Origin: Luidia sarsii
Taxonomy: Eukaryota; Echinodermata; Asteroidea; Paxillosida; Luidiidae
Direction of reading: 5' to 3'
DNA: 64,000 nucleotides
Assembly (NCBI GenBank): GCA_949987565.1
Contig: OX465114.1
Location: forward strand, 6,414,832 to 6,478,831
Position 1 is the first letter of the stretch; every line of letters starts with the position of its first letter. Positions 33,480 to 46,141 of this stretch are shown one piece after another. The position numbers were made by a program, and so were the translations under genes. The notes under the pieces were generated by a model that made no database searches, had not been told where the DNA came from, and worked only from the letters and a program-made list of their open reading frames with translations.

Positions 33480-36400
33480 CTCCTACCTTCATAGTCAGAA
33501 AGTGAACACTTGTTGCCGCATTCCCTTGGGGTGACACTCTGACAGGCCGATACAACTATACGTACAGCGTAGTATAGTCATGGAGATACACACGTACATT
33601 CAGTTTATTCTGGGTTTTTTTCCTGTCCATCAGATAAGAAAATATGTTGCACATCATGTATCCCACCAAACTTGGCGAGCACATAGGCCTATGTGTTCAA
33701 AGCTTTACCGATAGCACATAATAAAACACTGTTTACGAGTACCAAATTATGAAAATCTCTTCCCTCTTAATTACAGCACTAACAAATGCCTGACCTGTAT
33801 CGAATTTTTCAAAAACTAAAGTATATCCACCGTATATCCTGTGCAATATCCCTCCAAAACAGAAGCCTGACTTTGGAATTGAGTATTTATCACGTCTGTG
33901 AACAACAAATTCACCGACCATAATTGCTATAAATCTCGAAGAGCTTATGACATTTCTTCGAGATTTACAGCCGAAAGTGCATGCGCTTCTCATAAGTAAA
34001 CATGATATTCTTTAGTGAGAAACGAAAAATTTATACAGTGTACTTTTCTTCCGTTTGGGAATCTGTTTAGTGTAAATAATAGTCTTAGGTAATATCCACC
34101 TCAAACCCAATTTAGAGCCCGTTTACATGCCACATTATATACAAGCAATTAATAATGTTGTATAGGCCTATAGTAGGCTACGATAAATATGATACATTCC
34201 CTTTTGATCCCAAATAGAGGTGAAAGACGAAAATCAAGGCATGTTATAAATCAATAGAAATACAGGGGCTGTTCATCGCGGTGGTGTAGATAAGGGTGAT
34301 CAAAGTCACATGTTATAATTATTGTACACTATACCAATGTACGCTATGAGCGGCGCGTCGCGATTCAGGAGGTCTACCGTCCACGATCGGCCAACAGTCA
34401 TCAGTCTGCCGTCCCGCTAACTCCACTGCCGCATGTGAATAGTATTGTCATTTACTCGTGCGTACCAAAATCGATATTTTTTCGCAGGAAATGTGATTCA
34501 AATAAAACTGCCGTAAAATTGTCCATTTGAATAGATTGAAAGTATTCACTTTGAAATTTGAATATGTTACCACGAAAATGTGTGCAATAATTCTCAAGTA
34601 CATTTAACGAAATCCATTCTCATATCAAATTATATACCTTTACAAAAACTGATGCAAATTCGGTCTTCATATCTATGAAATAAATCTATAAAATCTATGA
34701 AGTGATTTTGTTTGGAAACAGTATTTAGCGTTAAAATTGTGATACCATAATTACACGGAAACGACGATCCTTCTAATCATATGATCTCCAATAATTCCAA
34801 TCCGCAATGATCTCAGAAGAAGCCAGTGCATTACTTCGAGAAGAAACTCAAGAAAATGGCAAAAATATCGATTGCCTGACGTTTCGATAATGTAAGTTTG
34901 CTTCTGCCTTGATCCTGCCAGATTCTGCACTTTGAAAGTGGTCTGCTAGGATGACTCAAAACGTCCGGCTTTTTTTCGGTGTTCCCTAAGTCATCTTGAT
35001 TATGCCATAGCTAGGCAGATAACAACACTTGTATATTGCATGTTTACAAACCTTCAACAAATTAGCTGAAAATCTTGTAGAAATATGGTTCAATGTAATA
35101 ATGGAAAAGGTGTGTCCGGGTGGATAATTATAACATTATAATCCTCTTCATGGTTTGAAATACGTTACAGCTATTGTTTAAATCCACTGTTTTAGTTAAG
35201 ATGAAAATCACAGATATAATGTCCACAGCTATTAATGGGTGTCATGCGTTTCCATCCAGAAAAACCCACCTTGTTTATGAAAAATCTAGAATTTACCGAA
35301 AATCTTCAAATGTGTCTACTATCAGTGCTTTGCTTTGTCTGTTATGCCGCTGGCATGTTATTAGCCTATAATCAGATTTGGTATATTTATTTTAGATTTT
35401 ATTTAATTTTCAATATCAAGCGCCCGATTTATATGCAAATCATATGATAAAAGAGGGCGCTATTTACTCAACTTGTTCTAGTCTGCCCTGAGTGTTTAAC
35501 ATTGACATACATTATGAATGCGATTTAATATTCTCAAGATCACCCCAGAAGATCCTTTTTCAAATCAGGATATCCTATTGGTTTTTAAAGGGAGTAGTGT
35601 TGGTGATTTTCTGTCGAAATTGAAACGGGAACATTATGAAAATTCTATATGATCATATAAGTGAAAGGACTTGTGAAGTTTATTAGTGAGCGCAAGTCGC
35701 GTGGCGCAGAAAGCAAGCTTCTTTCAGTAATACAAATATGTTTTCCATTTAGCTCAACACGGCCGTAGTTTTATTGATTTATTTGTATGTTTTCATTTGT
35801 TGAAATATTTCTACAAACCCAGAACTAGGGTGTTACACCAAGCCTCACAGGCACAGTGTCCAATCATGGATTTGATCGCCCACTTAAAATTGTAGTACTA
35901 ACGTTTGCATGTATTTGGGAGTGAGAATTTTGATAAACAAGCACTTGGCCCAAAGGCAGAATCGCGTGTGCTAGTCGTCAAGGAGGTAATCTGTGGAACC
36001 CACAATAAATCAAAGAGCCAATTAACATATTGTTTCTACACGATCGAATAATACTTTTGACTCGGGGTGGAGGTATTTTATTCATATTGTTTAATTCAAA
36101 ATCAAAGAGAAGTTAGTATTTTTAAGCCGAATTATAATTTACAAAAATACAGCTTATTGACTACAAAAATTAACCGAAATTGAAGAAAAAAAGAATCAGA
36201 GAGAATGACTTAATATTCGATGCCAGCACTGATGAACAGCCAGGTGGAGTGAGAGGGGTACGTACTAACTAAGATCAAAGGACAAAGTAAGGTATGCTGG
36301 AGGATCGAGGATCGAGGGATGGTCATTATGGAAAATGTCAATGGGAAATTCGAAAGCTGAACGATGTAAAGACAAATTAACATAATTATCAAATGCAGCC

Positions 36401-38290
36401 TGCAATGGGTCTTGTGAGTTGGCCCAGGTTTAGTCTCAAACATCCCGTGTCAATCGAAAATGTTCCAAGCAACCTTGTAAGAACCATGGAGCTCCATGTA
36501 TAAGAACTAGCTTGAGCTGTTAGCTCTCATAATTAATACATGGTTTGTGCTATTAGAACTTGTGGTCAAGACGGTCTTGACTTTGGTGAAGAGTATGGAG
36601 ATCGCCACCCTTTCCCATCTTGCTAGCTTTGCTCAGTAGAACCATTATTGTAGAACCATGGTAGAACTGCATTGTAGAATTGAAGCTTGATAAGCTCAGC
36701 AGAAAATATGAACAGATGTTGAGGTCAGAACTGGAATGGAACGTGACTTATGGTAGCCATTATGGTCAGTACAGAACCGAATTCTATGTCAAGCCACTTG
36801 GCTTATACTTAATTGTAATGATTTCTTCAAGGGCTCCCGCGCACCGTATACTGTATACATTGTGTACATGTACGCTGTACACTACATGTACTGTACCTAT
36901 ACATGTACATAGTCTTCGTGCGACACTGTGGGAAAATCGGTGTAAATTGAACCGGTAAACCGCACGTAAAGCCATCACTACTCTACAACAGTACAAGCAT
37001 GGAGGAACTACTTATTCCTCCATGGTACAAGCGAGTCAAGACGCTGACAATTTTCAAGACATATCACACTAGCCCAGATGTACCCTCTTCAAGCTAACCT
37101 GGCAGAATGAGTCAAGACATAAGGTAAAGTAGATGATATGATGTTATTTTCTAAAGAAATGAAATAATGCGTAAATTCGAAAATGGTGATATTCCAAAGA
37201 TTTACATTGACTGCTTAGTTCGAACATTATTAACTATAGTCCATGTTCTAACCAACACTGTACTGAGTTACTAACGGTGTATGACCATACTTTGTTGTTG
37301 TCAAGCCATTTCTCATTCAGCGATTGACACCTTCAACGGTTGACATCAACCTTAGCTATCCTCCATGGCTATACTGAACTAAAGAAACTAATCAAATGAT
37401 GTCAACGTTCCCAGTGCAGTGATTGCGATTGATATCCCGTTAGGGTTTAAGTTCCTGCCGCAAATGATACTCCAAAAGAAATAATAATATTCCACAGGGA
37501 ATTTCACTACCACTGTACAGCAACACGAATAAATCAGGTATATACAATTATTCCCCAACTGATTATGAATCGATCAAGTATTATAATTATCCCTAATTCC
37601 TACCTCTAATCTTTTTCCCTTTCCACATGTTCAAAATCGTATGTCGAGAATTTGTATATTCAGTTCTCTCTATGATCAGGTCAGACACCTGATTCAACTT
37701 GATTAGAACTCGTTACGCCTGCTTTAGATCAACTTGGTGCTTGAAGTTTGATTTGGGAATTGAACTAGTGCAAGCATGGTGCGTGTGCCACTTTAAACTG
37801 TAACTGATTTGTATACGCTACAAACACAGGAATGTTGATGACCTTGCCCAGTGCCATGTGTAGAGGCTAGGAGCGCTGTGTACGCTGTGTCAGTAGAGTG
37901 CCAGCGCACAGCCTGCACACTGTGTTAGGTGCTACTCTGCCCGTGTTACGTAATCGCAGATAGCAGTACTGATAACGACCCTGTGTGCTCTGCAAACCCA
38001 CATCGTTGCCTTGGAGCAGTTCGAATTGCAGACTCGTATATGTACATGTACAACATGTACTTTAATTTCTCAGGGAAGGACAAGTCATACATGTACTTTG
38101 CAGATCTGTCTTTCCATGATCGTACCATGGTGTATTATCACTCAGAATACCAAGAGTTATTATTATGGCCCTAACACATAAAGAACAGATGGAAACCGAT
38201 CACCACTTGCATTATTCAAAGTATACATAGACACCTTTTCCAGACATTCGGTCATCTAGCTTGCCATTAAATAGCTATGTGTTATTTTAT
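33480..38290. other. AT-rich intergenic stretch
   Basis: No supported gene. It contains a diverged hairpin-H copy at about 34870-34970 (CCTGACGTTTCGATAATG and CTCAAAACGTCCGG ends) and a (TACATG) run at 36845-36910. Short open frames have no domains. Confidence 0.35.
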
Positions 38291-38297
38291 CTTGCAG

Positions 38298-38507
38298 GTG
38301 ACATTCTTAGTGATAAAGCGCGGGATTTTATGAAGCAGTTTCTGTGGAATGCGATGCATTTTGACCGAAATTGCCAAAGAAAGAATCCGTCCCTTTCTCC
38401 TGTCCTTGATTTTGTTGACATGGGCTGCCAGCACTATACGGAGACAGTGACCCAGAGGAATCGACACAACACAACCAGATGTCAACAGAAGCTTCATCAC
38501 GAACACG
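38298..38507 (+). CDS. unrecognised internal exon (possible secreted protein)
   Basis: 210 bases open in one frame, between a strong acceptor (TTTTATCTTGCAG) and a donor (ACACG|GTAGGC). It is phase 1 at both ends, about 70 residues. The peptide has three cysteines (NCQRK, GCQHY, RCQQK), a helical-looking DKARDFMKQFLWNAM segment and an N-glycosylation sequon (HNTT). I do not recognise the family and found no partner exons nearby. It could be a real exon of a long-intron gene or a chance open frame. Confidence 0.4.
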
Positions 38508-38519
38508 GTAGGCCTAAGT

Positions 38520-39640
38520 GATATCGTACTTTTGGAGTGTCCTAGAAAGTCAAAAATAAGGAATGCCCAAATTTTCATTCCTCAATTGTAAGACACAGCA
38601 GGCCCCATAATTTGGAAGGGGTTGAAATCATCCCATTCCACCGAGATCTCCTTCATTCACAAGACTCACACTCACAATTCCATCGGTCTGTTTTAGTTCT
38701 TCCTTAATCCTAAAATAGATGAGATCACGTTTCCTGTCTTAATGTACGAGATCAACCAAGAATCGCCACAACAAGTGTTCTAACCCATGATCTCACCATA
38801 CAGCAAGGTCTGTTGACTTGCTCTATGTTCGTAAATAATATACATTGGCAATCCGTTTTCCAACTCCCCTCACGATTTAAACTTAGGTCAAACATTAAGC
38901 CACAGTTGACCCAGCATTATTTAAAGTACCCTACTGCCATCCATGTAAATAGCCACTTCAATCACTCCATTATCTGTTCAAATTACTTGCACATTTTCTT
39001 CCACTAAATTGTATGGGCCCCGCTGCTGTAAAGGAAAGTTGGAGAACTGAATATTTATGCTCCAACCCTCGGTGAGGGATCTACCTAGTGCTGCTGCGTA
39101 GCATTCAACAGACGTTGTTCAATGTGTGGGATCAAACACTCATCGTACCACCAACAAATCGGATTCGTTTGAAATAAATAGGTCTTATAGTATGATATAC
39201 ACGCAGTGCCTCAAGAAATATAATTTACAGCACAATAGAGAAACATAAGTCGCCGGTCTCTCATCGATTTTGTTTTGGTTTCTGTTTAACTCGCAGCTTT
39301 CAATGTGTGTTATCAAGATCGCTTCAATTTTGCATTTCAATTGAAAAACTTTAGTAATTGAAATAAGTAATTGTTAATTGTTCGATTCATTATTTCGAAT
39401 AGGAATATGAGGAGACGAGACTGGAGTGCGACAGTCAAGGTGGTTGTTTGCTGTCAGGGTTTTCAACTACCGCATGGGCATCGCAGTTAGGACCAAAATA
39501 ATGTCAGCACTTCATTGAAACCCACAAATACTGCTTTACTGCTTCTTTGTTGAAAGTCGTAACTCTGGTGAGTTTGACATTTTGTACCACCCTTTAATTT
39601 CAAATGATTTTGTTATATTCTCCTTAGTAATCGTTGCAAT
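38520..39640. other. non-coding stretch
   Basis: No exon or repeat supported. Confidence 0.35.
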
Positions 39641-39654
39641 GTAGTATCTGAATT

Positions 39655-39860
39655 TATTTGTTACAATTTGAAAAATTGGCAAAGAAAACTTTAACTGGAC
39701 CTGAACTTGAACCCGAGAACTCTGGACTATCGTACCAGTGCTCTTCTAACTGAGCTATCCAGCCCGTAGATCGTGGCCTTCAATAGTGAACTATAGTCTT
39801 TGCCGGGGTGGGGGATCACACCCTCGCTTTCATTCAGATGCAAACTACTAATTACTGCAA
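39655..39860 (-). repeat. SINE-A copy, well preserved
   Basis: The minus strand gives GGGCTGGATAGCTCAGTTAG (box A region) and GGGTTCAAGTTCAGG (box B). They are preceded by a GTGTGATCCCCCACCCCGGC head and followed by TTTCTTTGCCAATTTTTCAA. Best internal reference for the family. Confidence 0.85.
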
Positions 39861-39949
39861 ACCTGGCTACGGCACCTCGGTGATCAAACAAAGTGGATGC
39901 AACTTTTTCAATTCAATTCAAACAAACCAAGGAAAAAATGACTGGGAAA

Positions 39950-40075
39950 TTTTTTGAACAATTTGAAAAATTGTCAAAGAAAAAACTTTGACTGGACCGG
40001 GACTTCAACCTGAGACCTATGGACTAATGTACCAGTGCTCTTCCATCTGAGCTTATCCAACCCTTTTTAATTAAG
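39950..40075 (-). repeat. SINE-A copy, partial
   Basis: GGACCGGGACTTCAACCTGA and CTGAGCTTATCCAACCC on the plus strand are the reverse of box B and box A. 5' part absent. Confidence 0.75.
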
Positions 40076-40824
40076 ATTCTTGTCGATTCATTATATTAAG
40101 TGGTAACGAAGACACCCATTTACTTGTAAGATTCTCATTCGGATATAACTCGTTTGGCACGGATATCTGAATGTCGCCGGGTCAGAGCGGCACCATATAC
40201 ATGTGTATACTACATCAATTGGCCGGTAAATAGAGACGGACCTTTCCACACCACGGTCGCTTAACCGGCAATGTCCAAGAAATAGCACAACCCTTTATAC
40301 TCAAGACCAATGTTAATTGCGCTAACCCTGGGACTATGCAAATGTACATGTACTTCACTTTAGAATATCATCCTGCCTAAAGTGAATCATCAATATACAC
40401 AAACTCACAACCACTCCGATGCTACTGCACATGGCCAGTGTGACCAGTCAGTTTGATACGAAATGAGTATACAGACGTGGATGTTGTAGTCTAACCATCT
40501 CCAAACTATTGCAAATCAAAGAGCAAAACAAGAAATGCAGCAACTGAAACCGGAGAGGGGCAGTTTGTTTGGTCATTTTGTTGCTCTGTCTTGTTGTAGA
40601 TTGTTCTGATCATTAAAAAGCAATGTACATGTACCGGTATCTATTCTCTAATCTCTACACAGATTATGGGGGAATGGCTTCCACGGAAGAGGGTCGCAAC
40701 AGCGTGGCGTAGCTGTCCCACCTAGGCCCTGTCGCTATCAGCTCAGAAGTTACGAGATTCCGTCGGAGTAATATTCACGTCTTAATATAACTAAAAATCA
40801 GATATAAGAAACACTCGTGAATAA

Positions 40825-41175
40825 TAATAATAACGGACATTTCTAGAGCGCCAGAATCCGTCTGCAAAGACGCTCAAGGCGCTTAACAGCATTATACAGA
40901 ATCAAAGAAAAGACTACATATACTATTAATTAGGAATATTAAGATCGAACATATATGTTTTGAGAGAGGGTTTGAAATCCGATATGGAGGACATACTACG
41001 GACTTCCTGAGAAAGAACGTTCCACAGGGTAGGGCCAGCATGGGAGAAAGCCCGCTCACCCCATAAATTATGGACGTGTGAAGAAACGTCTTGGCATCCC
41101 GCCTTCCCATCATTCTAAATATCCAATTGGTTCTACTTGTACTTAAGATGTAATACGGACAGTTGATAGCTTGTG
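40825..41175. repeat. dispersed repeat fragment (marine-invertebrate type)
   Basis: It opens AATAATAATAACGGACATTT, TAGAGCGCC and CTCAAGGCGCTT, a word string widespread in marine animal genomes. GTTCCACAGGGTAGGGCCAGC-type sequence follows. The family attribution is from memory of such repeats and not a search. No intact protein. Confidence 0.45.
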
Positions 41176-41214
41176 CTCGTGCAACCTTCAAACCTTACTT
41201 GTTTAAGATGACAG

Positions 41215-42805
41215 GCTCCTAATGAAGGCTGCCGATTGGCACCTCTCGTACCCAAGCATTGTACAGCGCGCACATATCTTGTTATCCAGTGAGTAGGATG
41301 CCTGTTTTCTTATAATTATAAAGGGTGGCAATTGGCACCCTCGTACCAAAGCTTTGTACAGAGCGCACACTGGTATCTTATTCAGTAAGTAGGAAAGCTG
41401 GCTTCTCAGAAAGGGTGCTCTGATCGTACCAAAGCTTTATGCAGTGAGCACATAATATTTTTAAAATAGAAGGATACTGGCTTCTTATAAAAGTTTTTTG
41501 TTTGGCTGTTATGAAAGTTTTTTGTTGAATAATTAGGAATGAGGATGTTTAAAAAAAATGGACGGACTAACGGACTTCCATTCCGGGAGGCGAATGGACG
41601 TCCTACTATTTGTAGGACTTCCATTCCGGGAGGCGAATGGACGTCCTACAATTGTAGGACTTCCATTCCGGGAGGCGAATGGACGTCCTACAATTGTAGG
41701 ACTTCCATTCCGGGAGGCGAATGGACGTCCTACAATTGTAGGACTTCCATTCCGGGAGGCGAATGGACGTCCTACAATTGTAGGACTTCCATTCCGGGAG
41801 GCGAATGGACGTCCTACAATTGTAGGACTTCCATTCCGGGAGGCGAATGGACGTCCTACAATTGTAGGACTTCCATTCCGGGAGGCGAATGGACGTCCTA
41901 CAATTGTAGGACTTCCATTCCGCGAGGCGAATGGACGTCCTACAATTGTAGGACTTCCATTCCGGGAGGCGAATGGACGTCCTACAATTGTAGGACTTCC
42001 ATTCCGAGAGGCGAATGGACGTCCTACAATTGTAGGACTTCCATTCCGGGAGGCGAATGGACGTCCTACAATTGTAGGACTTCCATTCCGGGAGGCGAAT
42101 GGACGTCCTACAATTGTAGGACTTCCATTCCGTGAGGGGAGTGATTCATGAATTCAATGATAATTGTAAGGGGCTGGAAAAAATGAAAGATTTAATCCAC
42201 TTTTTCATCCAAAATGTTAACTTTCCAATTACAGCTGCATGATCCAGTCAAATATGTGTGTCCCTGCCGTCTTTGATCGCGAAAAAATGTCGGAATTTTA
42301 CTTTGTTACTTTATTTTACTCTTTTCTGAAATAAACATTCAGAATTAACTGCGTGTCATTAATTCTTGGGAATTATGTTTGAAAATCGTTGGGCAGATCT
42401 TCATTAAAATTGTTTTATTTGTTTTCGATGTGAAATACGGTGGCGCGTTTCAATTCGAGACGTATTTTAATCTGTTTTTCTGTCTTCTTTAATCGTTTTG
42501 TTTAAATACTAGATTTTACCGTGAAATCGTTCGTAAGTTAAGTCTGTTTTACTTTTTGTGCAGAAAAGTCAAAGATACACAAATGTACATCATTTTTAAA
42601 ATTGAGGTTTTTTGTCTAGTTTTTGTGAACTGAGCTTAACAAATCAGCTTTTTCCTGTGGAAAGTGCGGTAAAAACGTAGTTGTGGTCATTTGGTTGAGG
42701 AATTTGAAGAAAAAAGTGTGAATCTGATATAAAACTGACATTTTTGGTCAGAAAACCAAACAATTTGTGAAATCTCACTATTTCAAAATTACTCTCACCG
42801 TGTTA
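41215..42805 (+). mobile_element. compound repeat element C, copy 2
   Basis: Order on the plus strand: three imperfect 75-80-bp repeats (41220-41480, with GATTGGCACC, TCGTACC and TTTGTACAG), a short spacer, the 42-bp array (41600-42135), and an AT-rich tail ending TATTTCAAAATTACTCTCACCGTGTT (42779-42804). Copy 1 at 23.9-25.25 kb has the same order inverted. No transposase or clear terminal inverted repeats. Confidence 0.65.
41600..42135. repeat. 42-bp tandem array, about 12.7 copies
   Basis: Reverse complement of the 24.15-kb array, with the same two inverted repeats per unit (GTCCTACAATTGTAGGAC and CCATTC..GAATGG). Copies here are more uniform (mostly CGGGAGGC, with two CGCGAGGC/CGAGAGGC variants), which suggests more recent homogenisation. 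Confidence 0.95.
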
Positions 42806-42809
42806 CTGA

Positions 42810-44640
42810 TTGTCAAGAGAAAGATAAAACGACAAACCGATGGTTAAATTTCGGAACGGAACAAGACGCTGATTTGTATGCGCTTCGGATTCAGGGAAAC
42901 GAAAACAAATCGTTCCAAATCCCTTCCGTATCGTTTGCTGCAGCAACAGCAACAGCAACAGCAACATCATACCACTTTCCATAACAGAACACCATTCAGG
43001 ACAAATGCTAACTTGTAAAAAATGTTATCGGCGTGCTACGGCTAGGGGAAGTTCCGGTATTTTGTATCATGGTTGTATACAAAATTAGTATACAAAAATA
43101 TGTTTTTACACGTGACTTGTGACGTGGCAAAAGAAAGGTCTATTATTTTGCTTGCGTAAGCAAAACCATATTCGCTACGCGCATGCGTGAATTGCTTCCC
43201 TGCCTGAGATCGTCTGCTAAAGGGAAATTATGTCCCGAGTAACAATGGCAAATGAGCTAGCTGTCAAATAACGAAGAGCAATACAAACTTGCGGTAAAGG
43301 AGGTGGGGCAGTCGTAAGTGTTCTTAAAGAGACGAAACAGCATGCCAGTTAAACACAACACCATTTAGGATTTAAACCTATCGCCCGAACCTGCTTCGAT
43401 GAAATATTTTATTAAAGGCGATTTTGTCTGTCCCGTTGGATGGACGACCGCCATTTTCTCTGTTAATACGAACGCGAACTCCGTCATTCAAACAAGACGC
43501 AAAAGCTCTTTAAGCTCATATTATTTTTTAACGCATTCTTGTAATGTATTGTATTGTAATTAATTACAGTGCATTTTGTAAACGAGTGGTAGCATTGAAT
43601 TAAATAAGTAAGGCTGATATCAGCGCAGAATTATGCGATAAGCAGTGCCGCGAAATTTTGCCCTAATGAGTGCATGCATGTATATATGGAGGGCATGCAG
43701 GCAGAGTTGTGTACACAGACCGTTAATTCACTCCGAACCGAGGTCGACCTCGGCTTCATCACACGCCAAGGCACGCCCACGGGCGCCCAAAGCCCGCCTC
43801 CAGTCCACCCACAGCTTGACCATCGCCTGTCAGTGCACGTACTTGAGTGGAGTGCTTAGTGCACGCTCGAACTCTTCTGGCCACGACTGAACTTTCTCAA
43901 ACGACAAAATGTATCTATATTGGGCCACTTTAATAGCACATTCGATAGAACACTGGATGGTTGTTCCTGTATGTACCACAAAAAAGGCTGAAAATAAATT
44001 GGCATAATTATGATTACTAAAACTGTACTCCTTGTCCTTACACAGTTATGTATAGACCTTGATTGACTACCGGTAGTTTAAAACTCCACATAGTGCTTTG
44101 CATGGGATGGAGAATCACCTACAACATGTACTGTATGGCATGCTGAAAAGACACATGGATCTATCTGGGTGGCACAAATTAACTACTGCACAATCTGCTA
44201 TGCTGGACAGACTGGTAAAGGGAAAGGCATATACTAATGGGACCCGGGTAGGCATTGGTTAGATGGCCCTCGACTAAAGCCCATTTCACACACAACCGAA
44301 AAACTAGGGTCCTTGGTTACAGGCGCCAGTTGTCTGTCACCTAGGTCGTTAGCGATCACGAAGCGAGCTTACACACACAACGCTGTCACCCAAACACCAA
44401 CGTCCCCCGTTTCGGAACTTTACGTGCACTGCCAGTAGACTTCTGCCAGCCCTTACAGTTGAGTTGTTTTGTTTATTACAGTTATACTAGCGATGTTTTA
44501 TTGTTGTATTTTCTAGAATTCTAGAAAATTTGAGAAGGAATTTTTCATTCGTTTCTTGAGATATCGAAGTTGAAAATTGCAAAATCGCTCCGTGCGGCCG
44601 ATTGAGATTGAGCCAAAATGACGGAGAAAAAAAAGAGTCA
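42810..44640. other. intergenic stretch
   Basis: It contains a short GCAACA repeat at 42940-42967 and a YY1-like CCGCCATTTTC at 43450-43460. An open frame at about 43674-43859 ends EWSA and a stop, and could be a last exon. It has no recognisable domain. Confidence 0.3.
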
Positions 44641-44644
44641 ATTA

Positions 44645-45141
44645 AAAGGCCGTCCAAATTTGTCAATTTTACCCTCAAATTGAAGCCTGTATTCCCCTTC
44701 TTTCTATTCATACCACTATTCATACCACAATAATAACGAAGGGAATAATATTTAACTACGCGGAAACAACATTCGGAGACAAACGATGAGTAGCGTATTA
44801 CTATTATTATTTTTGTTATGACCGATTTCCCTTCGCGACGTTAGCGAGGTTGGCAAGTCTAGATGTGGTTTCCGCCTCTAGGTAAAGCCATAGTGACACT
44901 ACAGGAGCAAAAGGGCCGAAACCAGCCTACGCGCGGCACATGTGACATGACACAACACGTCTTTGCACAAACTGTATACTGCACAGTGCACGTGCACAGC
45001 GACCGCATGGCTGCATACGAGTTACGACTACGATCACGCATCGCTATAGGCTCAAGCCTGATCGGAACTCGGTTACGCTATAAAAAAAGTACAATTTATT
45101 TTACTACCGAAACCATGATATAGATTGGGATAATAATGGGG
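44645..45141. repeat. ~500-bp dispersed repeat R, copy 1
   Basis: About 85-90% similar by eye to 57367-57870, same orientation. It starts CGTCCAAAT and shares ACGCGGAAACAACATTCGGAG, GTTTCCGCCTCTAGGTAA and GTATACTGCACAGTGCACGTGCACAG. It ends GATTGGGATAATAATGGGGT. No coding frame is conserved between the copies. Confidence 0.85.
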
Positions 45142-46141
45142 TGAACACAGTGCCGGTCAGAAGCATTGTTTTTCACAAGGAGTGGTTGACGGAGATTACC
45201 CGTGGTGGTCAGCCCCGTCCGCCCGCCGACCAGCGCAGCTATAACACTGGTTCCAAACATAAACACGCGCAGTGCGCATGCCCAGTGTCCCTGCCAAAAC
45301 CAGGGTCCGTGGTTACGAACACTGTTCACGTTTCACACACACGATCACGGCGATTTTGACAAGGGTGCGAAATTTTGTAGGTCTGGACCTCGGAGATCAA
45401 AAACCAAGGTCCCTGGCGATTTGTTTCGCAAGGGTCACTTGCACACACCACAGATTTGCGATTTCATGACATGGTTGCGATTTCATCGCCAGGGACCTCG
45501 GCGATTTCGTCTAGTGTGCAACGGGCTTAAGTATAGCAACGTCCTTGCTGTCTTCTGTTACAACCCATGATCATTCCATCTGCGCTCACACGCTACATTG
45601 CCGGGTTGCAGGTACATGTACAGTAGTTCGTTTTGTTCATGTACACACCTAGACATGAAACAGTCTTCCGGGCAAAACCAAAATTAATGTGAACAATGTT
45701 GTGACACTGGCAGCAGGCGAAACGGCACGAAATCCCGCTTCCTAAATAATATGCTATAGGCCTACCTCAATATGAAAGAAATTCCATACACAGCCTCGTC
45801 GATTGTATTACCTAATTGTCTGCATGGGTTTTCCCCAGGTTTTTTTTTCTTGTTTTCTTCCTCGAATGGGGTATAGGATTACAGCCTATGGAAGCCAAGC
45901 TTAACTAAAATACAGTACGATTTTGTAAAGGAAGAATTGAATAGCCAGCAAGTACCGCGTTCCAGTCGACAAACGACATTTCATTAAAAATAGTCCTGAG
46001 CACCAGCAGAAACTCCGTGTGGCTTGTGGTGTGTGGCGGCGCTTCGGTACAGTGCTCCGGCCTGTGCACAGTTGAGCGGAGTCTATAGTTTTGTTTTGGA
46101 TCGGGGTGTTGGTTGGTGCCGTTTGTGGCGGACTGGGCGAG
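45142..46141. other. 5' flank of GPCR copy 2
   Basis: Non-coding. 45150-45175 resembles the SINE-A head (GCCGGTCAGAAGCATTG). 45290-45530 has several mirrored words around GGTCCCTGGCGATTTG and CGCCAGGGACCTCGGCG, a probable small repeat. No TATA box is evident near 46.1 kb. Confidence 0.35.

Noticed and set aside
39700..39775. tRNA genes at this and the other SINE-A sites
   Set aside because: Box A and B are present but arms are degraded and flanked by conserved SINE sequence.
40892..41191. 99-residue minus-strand frame
   Set aside because: Lies antisense in a dispersed repeat with the TAGAGCGCC/CTCAAGGCGCTT signature.
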